Part shown: positions 19,399 to 28,093 of the stretch, piece by piece
How the letters are laid out: the number at the start of each line of letters is the position of its first letter
How positions within the stretch are numbered: the first letter of the stretch is position 1
Assembly: GCF_036199905.1 (NCBI RefSeq)
Contig: NZ_CP108109.1
Location: 6,578,501 to 6,642,500 of the forward strand
Length of the DNA stretch: 64,000 bases
Reading direction: 5' to 3'
DNA from: Streptomyces sp. NBC_00223
Lineage (GTDB): Bacteria > Actinomycetota > Actinomycetes > Streptomycetales > Streptomycetaceae
The notes under the pieces: model-generated
Databases searched by the model: none
What the model was told of the DNA's origin: nothing
What the model saw: the letters and a program-made list of their open reading frames with translations, nothing else
Program-made: the position numbers and the translations under genes

Positions 19399-20601
19399 GT
19401 GGAGACTCCGGGATCGCAGTCGTCGCTGCACCGGGCCAATCTGGAGCGTGTCGTACGGGCCGTACGGCTCGCCGGTTCGCTCACCCAGGCGGAGATCGCG
19501 CGGAGTACCGGTCTGTCGGCCGCCACGGTGTCCAATATCGTGCGTGAGCTGCGGGACAACGGAACGGTGCAGGTCACGCCGACCTCCTCGGGTGGTCGGC
19601 GGGCCCGCAGCGTGGCGCTGTCCGGGGACGCGGGGATCGTCGTCGGGGTGGACTTCGGCCACTCCCATCTGCGGGTCGCGGTCGGCAACCTGGCCCACCA
19701 GGTGCTGGCCGAGCAGTCCGAGCCGATCGACGTGGACGCCTCGGCCTCGCAGGGCTTCGACCGCGCCGAGCAGCTGGTGGCCCGGCTGGTGGAGTCCACC
19801 GGGATCAGCCCCGAGAAGGTGCTCGGCGTCGGGCTCGGTGTGCCCGGGCCGATCGACGTGGAGACGGGCACGCTGGGCTCGACCGCGATCCTGCCGGGCT
19901 GGAGCGGCATCAACCCCCGCCAGGAGCTGACCGACCGGCTCGGCGTGCCGGTCCAGGTGGACAACGACGCCAACCTCGGCGCGCTCGGCGAGCTGGTGTG
20001 GGGCGGCGGCCGGGGAGTGAAGGACCTGGCCTACATCAAGGTCTCCAGCGGTGTCGGCGCCGGCCTGGTGATAGACGGCCGGATCTACCGCGGGCCCGGC
20101 GGCACGGCGGGCGAAATCGGCCACATCACGCTCGACGAGTCGGGTCCGGTCTGCCGCTGCGGCAACCGCGGCTGCCTGGAGACCTTCACCGCCGCGCGTT
20201 ATGTACTCGAACTCCTGCGGGGCAGCCACGGGGACGGTCTCACCGTGCCGAAGATGGTCCAGCTGGGCCGCGAGGGCGACCCCGGCTGCCGCCGGGTGAT
20301 CGGCGACGTGGGCCGGCACATCGGCATGGGCGTGGCGAGCCTGTGCAACCTCTTGAACCCCAGCCGGGTGGTGCTCGGCGGCGATCTGGCCGAGGCGGGG
20401 GAGCTGGTGCTCGGACCCATAAGGGAGTCGGTGTCGCGGTACGCGATCCCCAGTGCCGCCCAGCGGCTGTCGGTGGTGCCGGGCGCGCTCGGTGCCCGTG
20501 CGGAGGTTCTGGGCGCTCTTGCCCTGGTGTTGAGTGAAATGGGAGATTCAACGCTTTTGGATGGAAATACATCGGTTGATACACCCGCCTTTTCGGCATA
20601 A
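19399..20601 (+). CDS. rok7B7: ROK-family transcriptional regulator (Rok7B7 type)
   Basis: A sugar-linked regulator of 400 residues. A winged HTH occupies about residues 10-75 (LTQAEIARSTGLSAATVSNI), followed by a ROK sugar-kinase fold with the zinc motif CRCGNRGCLE near residue 250. GTG 19399 has GCAGGAG eight bases upstream; an open extension reaches 19237 without a ribosome site. In S. coelicolor Rok7B7 links xylose transport, carbon catabolite control and antibiotic production, and it sits between ngcEFG and xylFGH exactly as here. Upstream there is a TTGACG hexamer (19250-19255) and a small palindrome AACT-TAG-AGTT (19276-19286), possibly an autoregulatory site. Whether this copy binds a sugar or sugar phosphate is not visible. 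Confidence 0.87.
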   Translation: METPGSQSSLHRANLERVVRAVRLAGSLTQAEIARSTGLSAATVSNIVRELRDNGTVQVTPTSSGGRRARSVALSGDAGIVVGVDFGHSHLRVAVGNLAHQVLAEQSEPIDVDASASQGFDRAEQLVARLVESTGISPEKVLGVGLGVPGPIDVETGTLGSTAILPGWSGINPRQELTDRLGVPVQVDNDANLGALGELVWGGGRGVKDLAYIKVSSGVGAGLVIDGRIYRGPGGTAGEIGHITLDESGPVCRCGNRGCLETFTAARYVLELLRGSHGDGLTVPKMVQLGREGDPGCRRVIGDVGRHIGMGVASLCNLLNPSRVVLGGDLAEAGELVLGPIRESVSRYAIPSAAQRLSVVPGALGARAEVLGALALVLSEMGDSTLLDGNTSVDTPAFSA

Positions 20602-20739
20602 CGGAGTGTTCACACAGCTAACGAACCGCGCCGTTGCCATCTCGTTAAGTGTTTACTTCTTGACGGCACTGCGTCAGCCGGAGTTGACTCACGACAACCT
20701 CGGCCGCGGTGTTGCGGCCCTGTCAGGGAGGCACCTCAC

Positions 20740-21825
20740 ATGAACGCAATGACGCGTCGAATCGTCGTCGGGACGGCAGCTGTTTCGATCGCGCTCACGA
20801 TGGCCGCGTGTGGCAAGGCGGGTGACAACGACAAGAGTTCGAGCAAGAACGACAAGTCGATCGGCCTGCTCCTGCCCGAGAACGCGACCACGCGATACGA
20901 GAAGTTCGACAAGCCGCTGATCGAGGCGAAGATCAACGAGCTCTGCTCGGACTGCAAGATCGAGTACGACAACGCCGGCGCCGACCCCGCCAAGCAGGCC
21001 CAGCAGGTCAACACCATGATCACCAAGGGTGTCAAGGTGCTCATCCTCGACGCGCAGGACTCGGTGGGCATCAAGTCCTCCGTCCAGGCCGCGGTCGACA
21101 AGGGCATCAAGGTCATCGCCTACGACCGCCTCGCCGAGGGTCCGGTCTCCGCCTACGTCTCGTACGACAACGAGAAGGTCGGCGAGCTCCAGGGTCAGGC
21201 GCTGCTCGACGCGATGGGCGACAAGGCCACCCCGCAGTCCAAGATCGTCATGATCGACGGCGACCCGGCCGACCCGAACGCCGCCATGTTCAAGGCCGGC
21301 GCGCACAAGATCCTCGACGGCAAGGTCGACATCGCCTACGAGCAGTCGGGTCTGTGGAAGGACACCGTCGCCAACCAGAAGGTGACCGCGGCGATCACCC
21401 AGCTCGGCGCGAAGAACATCGCCGGTGTCTACTCCGCCAACGACGGCATGGCCGGTGGTATCGCCACCGCGCTGAAGGGCGCGGGCATCAACCCGCCGCT
21501 GACCGGTCAGGACGCGGAGCTGCCCGGTCTGCAGCGCATCCTGCAGGGCACCCAGACCAGCACGATCTACAAGGCGTACAAGCCCGAGGCAGACGCCGCC
21601 GCCGAGCTCGCGGTCGCCCTGCTCAACGGCAAGGACGTCAAGTCGGTCGCCGACGGCACCGCCACCAGCGGCTCCGGCCAGACCGTCCCGTCCAAGCTGC
21701 TGGCCGCCACCTCGGTGACCAAGGCGAACATCAAGGACACCGTGATCCAGGACGGTCTGTACACGACCGCCCAGCTGTGCACCGGTGAGTTCGCCCAGGC
21801 CTGCAAGGACGCCGGTATCTCGTAA
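20740..21825 (+). CDS. xylF: Xylose-type ABC importer substrate-binding lipoprotein
   Basis: A periplasmic-binding-protein type I fold of 361 residues for a pentose, most likely D-xylose by synteny. A signal peptide ends in a lipobox LTMAAC near residue 24. Family segments include YDNAGADPAKQ, VIAYDRLAEG and YSANDGMAGG, the last typical of ribose/xylose receptors. ATG 20740 follows AGGGAGG at seven bases. The spacer from rok7B7 has TTGACG (20660-20665) and TTGACT (20684-20689), so it has its own promoter. Two hairpins (21894-21946 and 21972-21998) separate it from xylG, consistent with higher expression of the binding protein. Confidence 0.85.
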   Translation: MNAMTRRIVVGTAAVSIALTMAACGKAGDNDKSSSKNDKSIGLLLPENATTRYEKFDKPLIEAKINELCSDCKIEYDNAGADPAKQAQQVNTMITKGVKVLILDAQDSVGIKSSVQAAVDKGIKVIAYDRLAEGPVSAYVSYDNEKVGELQGQALLDAMGDKATPQSKIVMIDGDPADPNAAMFKAGAHKILDGKVDIAYEQSGLWKDTVANQKVTAAITQLGAKNIAGVYSANDGMAGGIATALKGAGINPPLTGQDAELPGLQRILQGTQTSTIYKAYKPEADAAAELAVALLNGKDVKSVADGTATSGSGQTVPSKLLAATSVTKANIKDTVIQDGLYTTAQLCTGEFAQACKDAGIS

Positions 21826-21893
21826 TGTCCGGGCCGACGACCGCGTCGGGACTGTACGGTCCCCCTGAGGTCCCAGCCCTCCCGTAGAAGCCT

Positions 21894-21946
21894 GTCCGGC
21901 GCCCGGCCCCACCTCATCACCCCGCTGCCGGGGCGGGGCGCCGGAC
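21894..21946 (+). terminator. Intercistronic hairpin between xylF and xylG
   Basis: GTCCGGCGCC (21894-21903) pairs perfectly with GGCGCCGGAC (21937-21946), extended inside by GCCCC/GGGGC. It is a strong stem within the 268-base gap and likely acts as an mRNA stabiliser or partial terminator. Confidence 0.65.
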
Positions 21947-21971
21947 GGAAACGCTTACGGGAACGATCTTT

Positions 21972-21998
21972 CGGGGCAGGGGTCTTACCCCTACCCCG
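21972..21998 (+). terminator. Second hairpin before xylG, with T-rich tail
   Basis: CGGGG, one base, AGGGGT pairs with ACCCCT, one base, CCCCG, followed by TTCTCTTTG. This is closer to a classical intrinsic terminator than most hairpins in this genome. Confidence 0.55.
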
Positions 21999-22093
21999 TT
22001 CTCTTTGTCATTCTGTGCTTTCGCGCACTCCCTCCGCGGCTGAACCCAGCACGCGGCATCCCCGCCGGTCAGGCGGCGAAGGAGATGGTTCAC

Positions 22094-22873
22094 GTGTCCG
22101 CTACGCCCGTGCTGGCGTTGCGCGGGGTCTCCAAGCGATTCGGTGCTGTTCAGGCCCTCACCGATGTCGAGTTGGAGGTCCATTCCGGAGAAGTGGTCGC
22201 CCTGGTGGGCGACAACGGTGCAGGCAAGTCGACCCTGGTGAAGACCATCGCCGGGGTCCATCCCATCGACGAGGGCGTCATCGAGTGGGAGGGCAGGCCG
22301 GTCAGCATCAACCGGCCGCAGGACGCCCAGCACCTCGGCGTGGCCACCGTCTACCAGGACCTCGCCCTGTGCGACAACCTCGACGTGGTCGGCAACCTCT
22401 ACCTCGGACGGGAGCTGCTCCGCTTCGGCAGCCTCGACGAGGTGACGATGGAACAGCGCGCCCGCGAACTGCTCAACACGCTGTCCATCAGAATCCCCAG
22501 CGTCCGTATCCCGATCGCCAGCCTCTCCGGCGGTCAGCGCCAGGTGGTGGCCATCGCCCGCGCCCTGATCGGCGAGCCGAAGGTCGTCATACTCGACGAG
22601 CCCACCGCCGCCCTCGGCGTCGAGCAGACCGCCCAGGTGCTCGACCTGGTCGAGCGGCTGCGCGAGCGCGGTCTCGGAGTGATCCTGATCAGCCACAACA
22701 TGGCCGACGTCACCGCCGTGGCGGACACCGTCCACGTTCTGCGGCTGGGCCGGAACAACGGGTCCTTCCCGGTGAAGGGCACCACGAACGAACAGATCAT
22801 CGCCGCGATCACCGGTGCCACGGACAACGCCGTGACCCGTCGGCAGGCGCGCAACGCGGAGGCGGCCAAGTGA
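22094..22873 (+). CDS. xylG: Xylose-type ABC importer ATPase (single domain)
   Basis: The cytoplasmic ATPase of the pentose importer, 259 residues. Walker A is GDNGAGKST near residue 40, the signature LSGGQRQ near 142 and Walker B VVILDEPTAA near 162. It has one nucleotide-binding domain, whereas the E. coli RbsA/XylG proteins have two fused; presumably it works as a homodimer. GTG 22094 lies nine bases after GAAGGAG; ATG 22085 directly abuts that site and is unlikely to be used. Its stop overlaps the xylH start (GTGA), so translation is coupled. Confidence 0.87.
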   Translation: MSATPVLALRGVSKRFGAVQALTDVELEVHSGEVVALVGDNGAGKSTLVKTIAGVHPIDEGVIEWEGRPVSINRPQDAQHLGVATVYQDLALCDNLDVVGNLYLGRELLRFGSLDEVTMEQRARELLNTLSIRIPSVRIPIASLSGGQRQVVAIARALIGEPKVVILDEPTAALGVEQTAQVLDLVERLRERGLGVILISHNMADVTAVADTVHVLRLGRNNGSFPVKGTTNEQIIAAITGATDNAVTRRQARNAEAAK

Positions 22874-24162
22874 GCAGCGACAAGAGCACCCTGGACACCT
22901 CCAAGCGCGGCGACGAGACGCCGCCGTCGGCGGTGCCGACGGTCGACCCCCGGCTGCTCGTCCGGGAAGAGGGCTTCAAGGGCTACCTCACCGAGTTCCA
23001 GCGCAAGCTCAAGGGCGGCGAGCTGGGCTCGCTGCCCGTCGTGGTCGCCCTGATCATCATCTGGACGATCTTCCAGCTCAAGGACAGCCTGTTCCTGAGT
23101 TCGACCAACATGGTCAACATCAGCTACTTCCTGTCCGGCACGGGCATGCTCGCCGTCGGTCTGGTCTTCGTGCTGCTGCTCGGTGAGATCGACCTGTCGG
23201 TCGCCTCGGTCAGCGGTCTGGCCTCCGCGCTGTTCGCGGTCTTCACCGTCACCCACGGCATGAATCTGTGGCTGGGCGTCGTCCTCACCATCCTGATCGG
23301 GCTGGGCATCGGCGCGGTCCACGGCTTCTTCTTCGCCAAGATCGGCGTCCCCGCCTTCGTCGTCACCCTGGCCGGCTTCCTCGGCTGGAACGGTCTGATG
23401 CTCTGGGTGCTGGGCGACACCGGCAGCCTCCACATCTCCGACAAGGGCCTGCTGCACACACTGGGCCAGCGCTCCTTCTTCCTCGACCAGGACATCGCCG
23501 GGGCCTACATCCTGGCCACCGTCGGCGTCGTCGCGGTGCTGCTGGCCTCGCTGGTCGAGCAGGCCCGCCGCCGCAAGGCCGGGGTGCCGTTCCGCCCGAC
23601 GAGCGAGATCGTCATGCGGGTCGTCGTCCTCGCGGTGATCGCCTACGTGACCGCGTACGTCCTGAACAAGAGCGCCGGTGTCCCCAACGCGCTGGTCATC
23701 TTCCTGGTCACGCTGGTCGTCTGCGACTTCGTGCTGCGCCGCACCACCTTCGGCCGCAAGGTCTTCGCGGTCGGCGGCGGCATCGAGGCCGCCCGCCGCG
23801 CCGGTATCAACGTGGCGGCCGTACGGATCGCGGTGTTCTCCATCGCCGGCGGCTTCGCGGCCCTCGGCGGCCTCTTCCTGGCCGCCCAGACCGAGACCGC
23901 CACGCTCCAGGCCGGCCAGGGCAACCTGCTGATGCTGGCCATCGCGGCCGCCGTCATCGGCGGCACGAGCCTGTTCGGCGGGCGCGGCAGCGTCTGGTCG
24001 GCGCTGCTGGGCATGCTGGTCATCCAGTCGATCCAGACCGGCCTCGACCTGCTCAACATGAGCAGCGCGATCCAGTACATGATCACCGGCGCGGTGCTGC
24101 TCGCCGCCGTGGTCATCGACTCGGTCTCGCGCCGCACCCAGCGCACCTCCGGTCGCGCGTAG
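22870..24162 (+). CDS. xylH: Xylose-type ABC importer permease
   Basis: A BPD_transp_2 (RbsC-like) permease of 430 residues. About 70 hydrophilic residues precede some ten membrane segments. The conserved cytoplasmic segment GRKVFAVGGGIEAARRAGI near residue 295 and GGTSLFGGRGSVWSALLG near 368 are family hallmarks. GTG 22870 overlaps the xylG stop. The length matches XylH/GguB-type permeases (about 400) with a slightly long N terminus. It is the last gene of xylFGH; dxs starts 200 bases later with its own ribosome site. Confidence 0.87.
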   Translation: MSSDKSTLDTSKRGDETPPSAVPTVDPRLLVREEGFKGYLTEFQRKLKGGELGSLPVVVALIIIWTIFQLKDSLFLSSTNMVNISYFLSGTGMLAVGLVFVLLLGEIDLSVASVSGLASALFAVFTVTHGMNLWLGVVLTILIGLGIGAVHGFFFAKIGVPAFVVTLAGFLGWNGLMLWVLGDTGSLHISDKGLLHTLGQRSFFLDQDIAGAYILATVGVVAVLLASLVEQARRRKAGVPFRPTSEIVMRVVVLAVIAYVTAYVLNKSAGVPNALVIFLVTLVVCDFVLRRTTFGRKVFAVGGGIEAARRAGINVAAVRIAVFSIAGGFAALGGLFLAAQTETATLQAGQGNLLMLAIAAAVIGGTSLFGGRGSVWSALLGMLVIQSIQTGLDLLNMSSAIQYMITGAVLLAAVVIDSVSRRTQRTSGRA

Positions 24163-24362
24163 CACCTCCGGTCAGCACCCCGTCAGCACCCCCGCCGCCG
24201 GGCGGTCCTGGATCTTCAGGGCCGCCCGGCGGTTTCGCGCGCGCGGGACGTGGCAGGCATGCCGTGACACACATCGCACGGGGCGCCCGACACCCCCGCA
24301 ACCGGAACATTAGACTCAGGCGAAGGCCAGATCGGCCGGCGCGACAGGCAGAGGAGGAACGG

Positions 24363-26330
24363 GTGGCAGTGCTGACCCGTATCAACGGACCCCGCGACCT
24401 CGACCGGCTCGGCCGACAGGAGCTCGTTCAGCTGGCGGAGGAGATCCGCACCTTCCTCGTCGACGCGGTGTCCAAGACCGGCGGGCACCTCGGCCCCAAC
24501 CTCGGTGTGGTCGAGCTGACCATCGCGCTGCACCGGGTCTTCCACTCCCCGAAGGACCGCGTCCTCTTCGACACCGGCCACCAGGCGTACGTCCACAAGC
24601 TGCTCACCGGGCGTCAGGACTTCGGACGGCTCAAGAGCAAGGGCGGGCTGTCCGGCTACCCCTCACGGGCCGAGTCCGAGCACGACGTGATCGAGAACAG
24701 CCACGCCTCCACGGTGCTCGGCTGGGCCGACGGCCTGGCCAAGGCCAATGAACTGCTCGGCCGCGACGACCATGTGGCCGCGGTCATCGGTGACGGCGCC
24801 CTGACCGGCGGCATGGCCTGGGAGGCGCTGAACAACATCGCCGCCGCCAAGGACCGCCCGCTGGTCATCGTGGTCAACGACAACGAGTGGTCGTACTCGC
24901 CGACCATCGGCGGCCTGGCCAACCACCTCGCCACCCTGCGCACCACCGACGGCTACGAGCAGTTCCTGGCCCGCACCAGAGAACTGCTGGAGCGCACCCC
25001 GCTGATCGGCCGGCCGCTCTACGAGACGCTGCACGGCGCGAAGAAGGGCCTCAAGGACTTCATCACCCCGCAGGGCATGTTCGAGGACCTGGGGCTGAAG
25101 TACGTCGGCCCGATCGACGGCCACGACATCGAGGCCGTGGAGTCCGCGCTCCAGCGCGCCAAGCGCTTCGGCGGCCCGGTCATCGTGCACTGCATCACCG
25201 AGAAGGGCCGCGGCTACACCCCCGCCGAGCAGGACGAGACCGACCGCTTCCACGGCATCGGCCCGATCCACCCCGACACCGGCCTGCCCATCGCGGCCGC
25301 CGGCGCCGACTGGACCTCGGTCTTCGGCGACGAGATGCTCGAACTCGGCCGGGAGCGCGAGGACATCGTCGCCATCACCGCGGCCATGCTGCACCCGGTC
25401 GGCCTGACCAAGTTCGCCCAGGCCTTCCCCGAGCGGGTCTACGACGTCGGCATCGCCGAACAGCACGCGGCCGTCTCCGCCGCCGGTCTCGCCACGGGCG
25501 GGCTGCACCCGGTGGTCGCGGTCTACGCGACCTTCCTCAACCGGGCCTTCGACCAGGTGCTGATGGACGTGGCCCTGCACAAGTGCGGCGTCACCTTCGT
25601 CCTGGACCGGGCCGGGATCACCGGCAGCGACGGCCCCTCCCACAACGGCATGTGGGACATGTCGATCCTCCAGGTCGTGCCCGGCCTGCGGATCGCCGCC
25701 CCCCGCGACGCCGACCAGGTGCGCGCCCAGCTGCGCGAGGCCGTCGCCGTGGAGGACGCGCCCACCGTGGTCCGTTACTCCAAGGGCGCGGTCGGCCCCG
25801 CGGTCGCCGCGGTCGGCCGGATCGGCGGCATGGACGTGCTGCGCGCCCCCGCCGACGGCGGGCGGCCCGATGTGCTGCTGGTGTCGGTCGGCGCGCTCGC
25901 CCCGATGTGCCTGGAGATCGCCACCCTGCTCGACGCGCAGGGGATCACCACCACCGTGGTCGACCCGCGCTGGGTCAAGCCGGTCGACGAGGCCCTGCCC
26001 GGGCTCGCCGCCAAGCACCGCGTCGTGATCACCGTCGAGGACAACGGCCGGGCGGGCGGCGTCGGTTCCGCCGTCGCGCAGGCGCTGCGCGACGCCGAGG
26101 TCGACGTGCCGCTGCGGGACTTCGGCATCCCGCAGGAATTCCTCGCGCACGGCTCCCGCAAGGACGTGATGGCCGCCGTCGGGCTGACCGCCCCGGACAT
26201 CGCCCGTCAGGTGACCGGTCTGGTCGCCACCATCGACGGCCGGTTCGCGGACGAGGCCACCGACGTGGCCGTCTCCGGCGGGAGCGCGGAGGACGGCCTC
26301 GGCCGGGCCCGCGAGGTCGCCCAGGACTGA
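24363..26330 (+). CDS. dxs: 1-Deoxy-D-xylulose-5-phosphate synthase
   Basis: Condenses pyruvate and glyceraldehyde 3-phosphate, the first step of the MEP isoprenoid pathway, using thiamine diphosphate. It is 655 residues. It has GHQAYVHK near residue 75, the thiamine-binding GDG...N motif in IGDGALTGGMAWEALNN near 148, the catalytic glutamate region VGIAEQHAAVS near 365 and DRAGITGSDGPSHNG near 420. GTG 24363 has GAGGAAC five bases upstream; a GTG six bases on is possible. A very strong terminator follows at 26354-26387. Streptomyces often carry two dxs genes; this one occupies the position I recall for SCO6013. Confidence 0.96.
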   Translation: MAVLTRINGPRDLDRLGRQELVQLAEEIRTFLVDAVSKTGGHLGPNLGVVELTIALHRVFHSPKDRVLFDTGHQAYVHKLLTGRQDFGRLKSKGGLSGYPSRAESEHDVIENSHASTVLGWADGLAKANELLGRDDHVAAVIGDGALTGGMAWEALNNIAAAKDRPLVIVVNDNEWSYSPTIGGLANHLATLRTTDGYEQFLARTRELLERTPLIGRPLYETLHGAKKGLKDFITPQGMFEDLGLKYVGPIDGHDIEAVESALQRAKRFGGPVIVHCITEKGRGYTPAEQDETDRFHGIGPIHPDTGLPIAAAGADWTSVFGDEMLELGREREDIVAITAAMLHPVGLTKFAQAFPERVYDVGIAEQHAAVSAAGLATGGLHPVVAVYATFLNRAFDQVLMDVALHKCGVTFVLDRAGITGSDGPSHNGMWDMSILQVVPGLRIAAPRDADQVRAQLREAVAVEDAPTVVRYSKGAVGPAVAAVGRIGGMDVLRAPADGGRPDVLLVSVGALAPMCLEIATLLDAQGITTTVVDPRWVKPVDEALPGLAAKHRVVITVEDNGRAGGVGSAVAQALRDAEVDVPLRDFGIPQEFLAHGSRKDVMAAVGLTAPDIARQVTGLVATIDGRFADEATDVAVSGGSAEDGLGRAREVAQD

Positions 26331-26353
26331 ACACCGCCACGACGACGGCGCCA

Positions 26354-26387
26354 TGAGGGGGGTCACCCGAACGGGTGATCCCCCTCA
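26354..26387 (+). terminator. Terminator of dxs
   Basis: A 16-base arm starting TGAGGGGGGTCACCCG (26354-26369) pairs with CGGGTGATCCCCCTCA (26372-26387) with a single G-T/G-A irregularity and a two-base loop. It lies 23 bases after the dxs stop. Confidence 0.8.
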
Positions 26388-26499
26388 TCCACAGGCGTAC
26401 GTATAGGCGCGCCTTTACGGGTGAGGCGATTCACCACAGTGGAGTGACGACTGCCGTCCCGATCCCTGGGGCGGCGGTAGCGACTGTGGAGGTGCGCCC

Positions 26500-28041
26500 G
26501 TGGGCAGCGGCACGAGTGAGATCACGAAGGCGCCCCGGCAGGGGGTGTTCCGGTCCAAGAACATCGAGGAGTCGATCCAGGACACCGAGGAGCCGGGGCA
26601 CGGCCTGCGCAAGGAACTCTCGGCCCTGGACCTGATCGTCTACGGCGTCGGTGTCATCGTCGGCACCGGCATCTTCGTGGTCACCGGCTCGGTGGCCAAG
26701 CTGTACGCCGGCCCGGCCATCGCGCTCTCCTTCATCGCCTCCGCGATCGCCTGCGCGCTGGCCGGCCTGTGCTACGCCGAGTTCGCCTCCACCGTGCCGG
26801 TGGCCGGTTCCGCGTACACCTTCAGCTACGCCTCGATCGGGGAACTGCCCGCCTGGATCATCGGCTGGGACCTGATCCTGGAACTCGCCCTCGGCGCGGG
26901 TGTGGTCGCCGGCGGCTGGTCCGGCTACGTGGCCGATCTGCTGTCGCACGTCGGGATCAACGTGCCGGACGCGCTCAGCCACAAAGGCGGCCACTTCGGC
27001 TTCGACATCCTCGCCGCGGCGCTGGTGCTGGTGCTCACCGCCGTCGTGATGATGGGCATGAAGCTCTCCGCGCGGGTCACCGGTGTGATCGTCGCGGTGA
27101 AGGTCACCGTCGTGCTGATCGTCATCTTCGCCGGGCTGTTCTATGTCACCGGCGGCAACTACGAGCCCTTCCTGCCGCCCTCCAAGCCCAACCCGGCGGG
27201 CAGTTCCGTTCTGCACGCGCCGCTGGTGCAGGTCATCTTCGGCTTCACCCCGTCCTCCTTCGGCGTCATGGGCATCTTCTCCGGCGCCGCCGTGGTCTTC
27301 TTCGCCTTCATCGGCTTCGACATCGTGGCCACCGCCGCCGAGGAGACCCGCAACCCCCAGCGGGACATGCCGCGCGGCATCCTCGGCTCGCTCGTGGTGT
27401 GCACGGTCCTCTACGTCGCGGTGTCGCTGGTCGTCACCGGTATGCAGAAGTACAGCCAACTGGACACCACCGCGCCGCTGGCCACCGCCTTCAAGTCGGT
27501 CGGCGCGCCCTTCTGGTCCGGACTGATCAGCTTCGGCGCCGCCGTCGGCCTGACCTCCGTGGTGATGATCCTGCTGCTCGGCCAGACCCGGGTGTTCTTC
27601 GCGATGAGCCGTGACGGTCTGCTGCCGCGCGCCTTCTCCCGGGTCCACCCCAAGTACGGCACCCCCTACCGCACCACGATCCTGCTCGGGGTGGTCGTCG
27701 CGATGATCGCCGGGTTCTTCACCGTCGGGCAGCTGGAGGAGATGGTGAACATCGGCACCCTCTTCGCGTTCGTCGTGGTCGCCGCCGGGGTGATCGTGCT
27801 GCGGCACACCCGCCCGGAGCTGCACCGGGCCTTCCGGGCGCCGTGGGTGCCGCTGCTTCCCGTACTGTCGGTGTGTGCCTCGCTGTGGCTGATGATCAAC
27901 CTCAGCGTCGAGACCTGGATCAGGTTCGGCGGCTGGATGGTGGTCGGTTTGGCCATCTATTTCGGGTACGGCCGCTCGCACAGCGGGCTGAACCGCCCCC
28001 GGGAACCGGCCCCGGGGCCCTCGGTCACGGAGCGGGCGTGA
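26500..28041 (+). CDS. APC-family amino-acid permease (cationic amino-acid transporter type)
   Basis: An inner-membrane amino-acid transporter, 513 residues with about 12-14 helices. The first helix has YGVGVIVGTGIFVVTG near residue 50, the glycine-rich substrate motif of APC transporters. FFAFIGFDIVATAAEETRNP near 270 is typical of the CAT subfamily, followed by PQRDMPRGI. GTG 26500 follows TGGAGG at seven bases. It stands alone between the dxs terminator and the next gene. The arginine/ornithine genes at 1.3-3.6 kb are too distant to define the substrate. Confidence 0.85.
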   Translation: MGSGTSEITKAPRQGVFRSKNIEESIQDTEEPGHGLRKELSALDLIVYGVGVIVGTGIFVVTGSVAKLYAGPAIALSFIASAIACALAGLCYAEFASTVPVAGSAYTFSYASIGELPAWIIGWDLILELALGAGVVAGGWSGYVADLLSHVGINVPDALSHKGGHFGFDILAAALVLVLTAVVMMGMKLSARVTGVIVAVKVTVVLIVIFAGLFYVTGGNYEPFLPPSKPNPAGSSVLHAPLVQVIFGFTPSSFGVMGIFSGAAVVFFAFIGFDIVATAAEETRNPQRDMPRGILGSLVVCTVLYVAVSLVVTGMQKYSQLDTTAPLATAFKSVGAPFWSGLISFGAAVGLTSVVMILLLGQTRVFFAMSRDGLLPRAFSRVHPKYGTPYRTTILLGVVVAMIAGFFTVGQLEEMVNIGTLFAFVVVAAGVIVLRHTRPELHRAFRAPWVPLLPVLSVCASLWLMINLSVETWIRFGGWMVVGLAIYFGYGRSHSGLNRPREPAPGPSVTERA

Positions 28042-28093
28042 GCGATGGTAGAAATGCGCGAGAGCAGAGCGGGACGATCGAGGTGGCGTAGTC

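Noticed and set aside
24113..24385. A small minus-strand frame in the xylH-dxs gap
   Set aside because: It overlaps both real genes, has no ribosome site and no recognisable motif.
26375..26635. An 86-codon frame after the dxs terminator
   Set aside because: It overlaps the amino-acid permease start in another frame, and its product is Arg/Ser/Pro shadow text.
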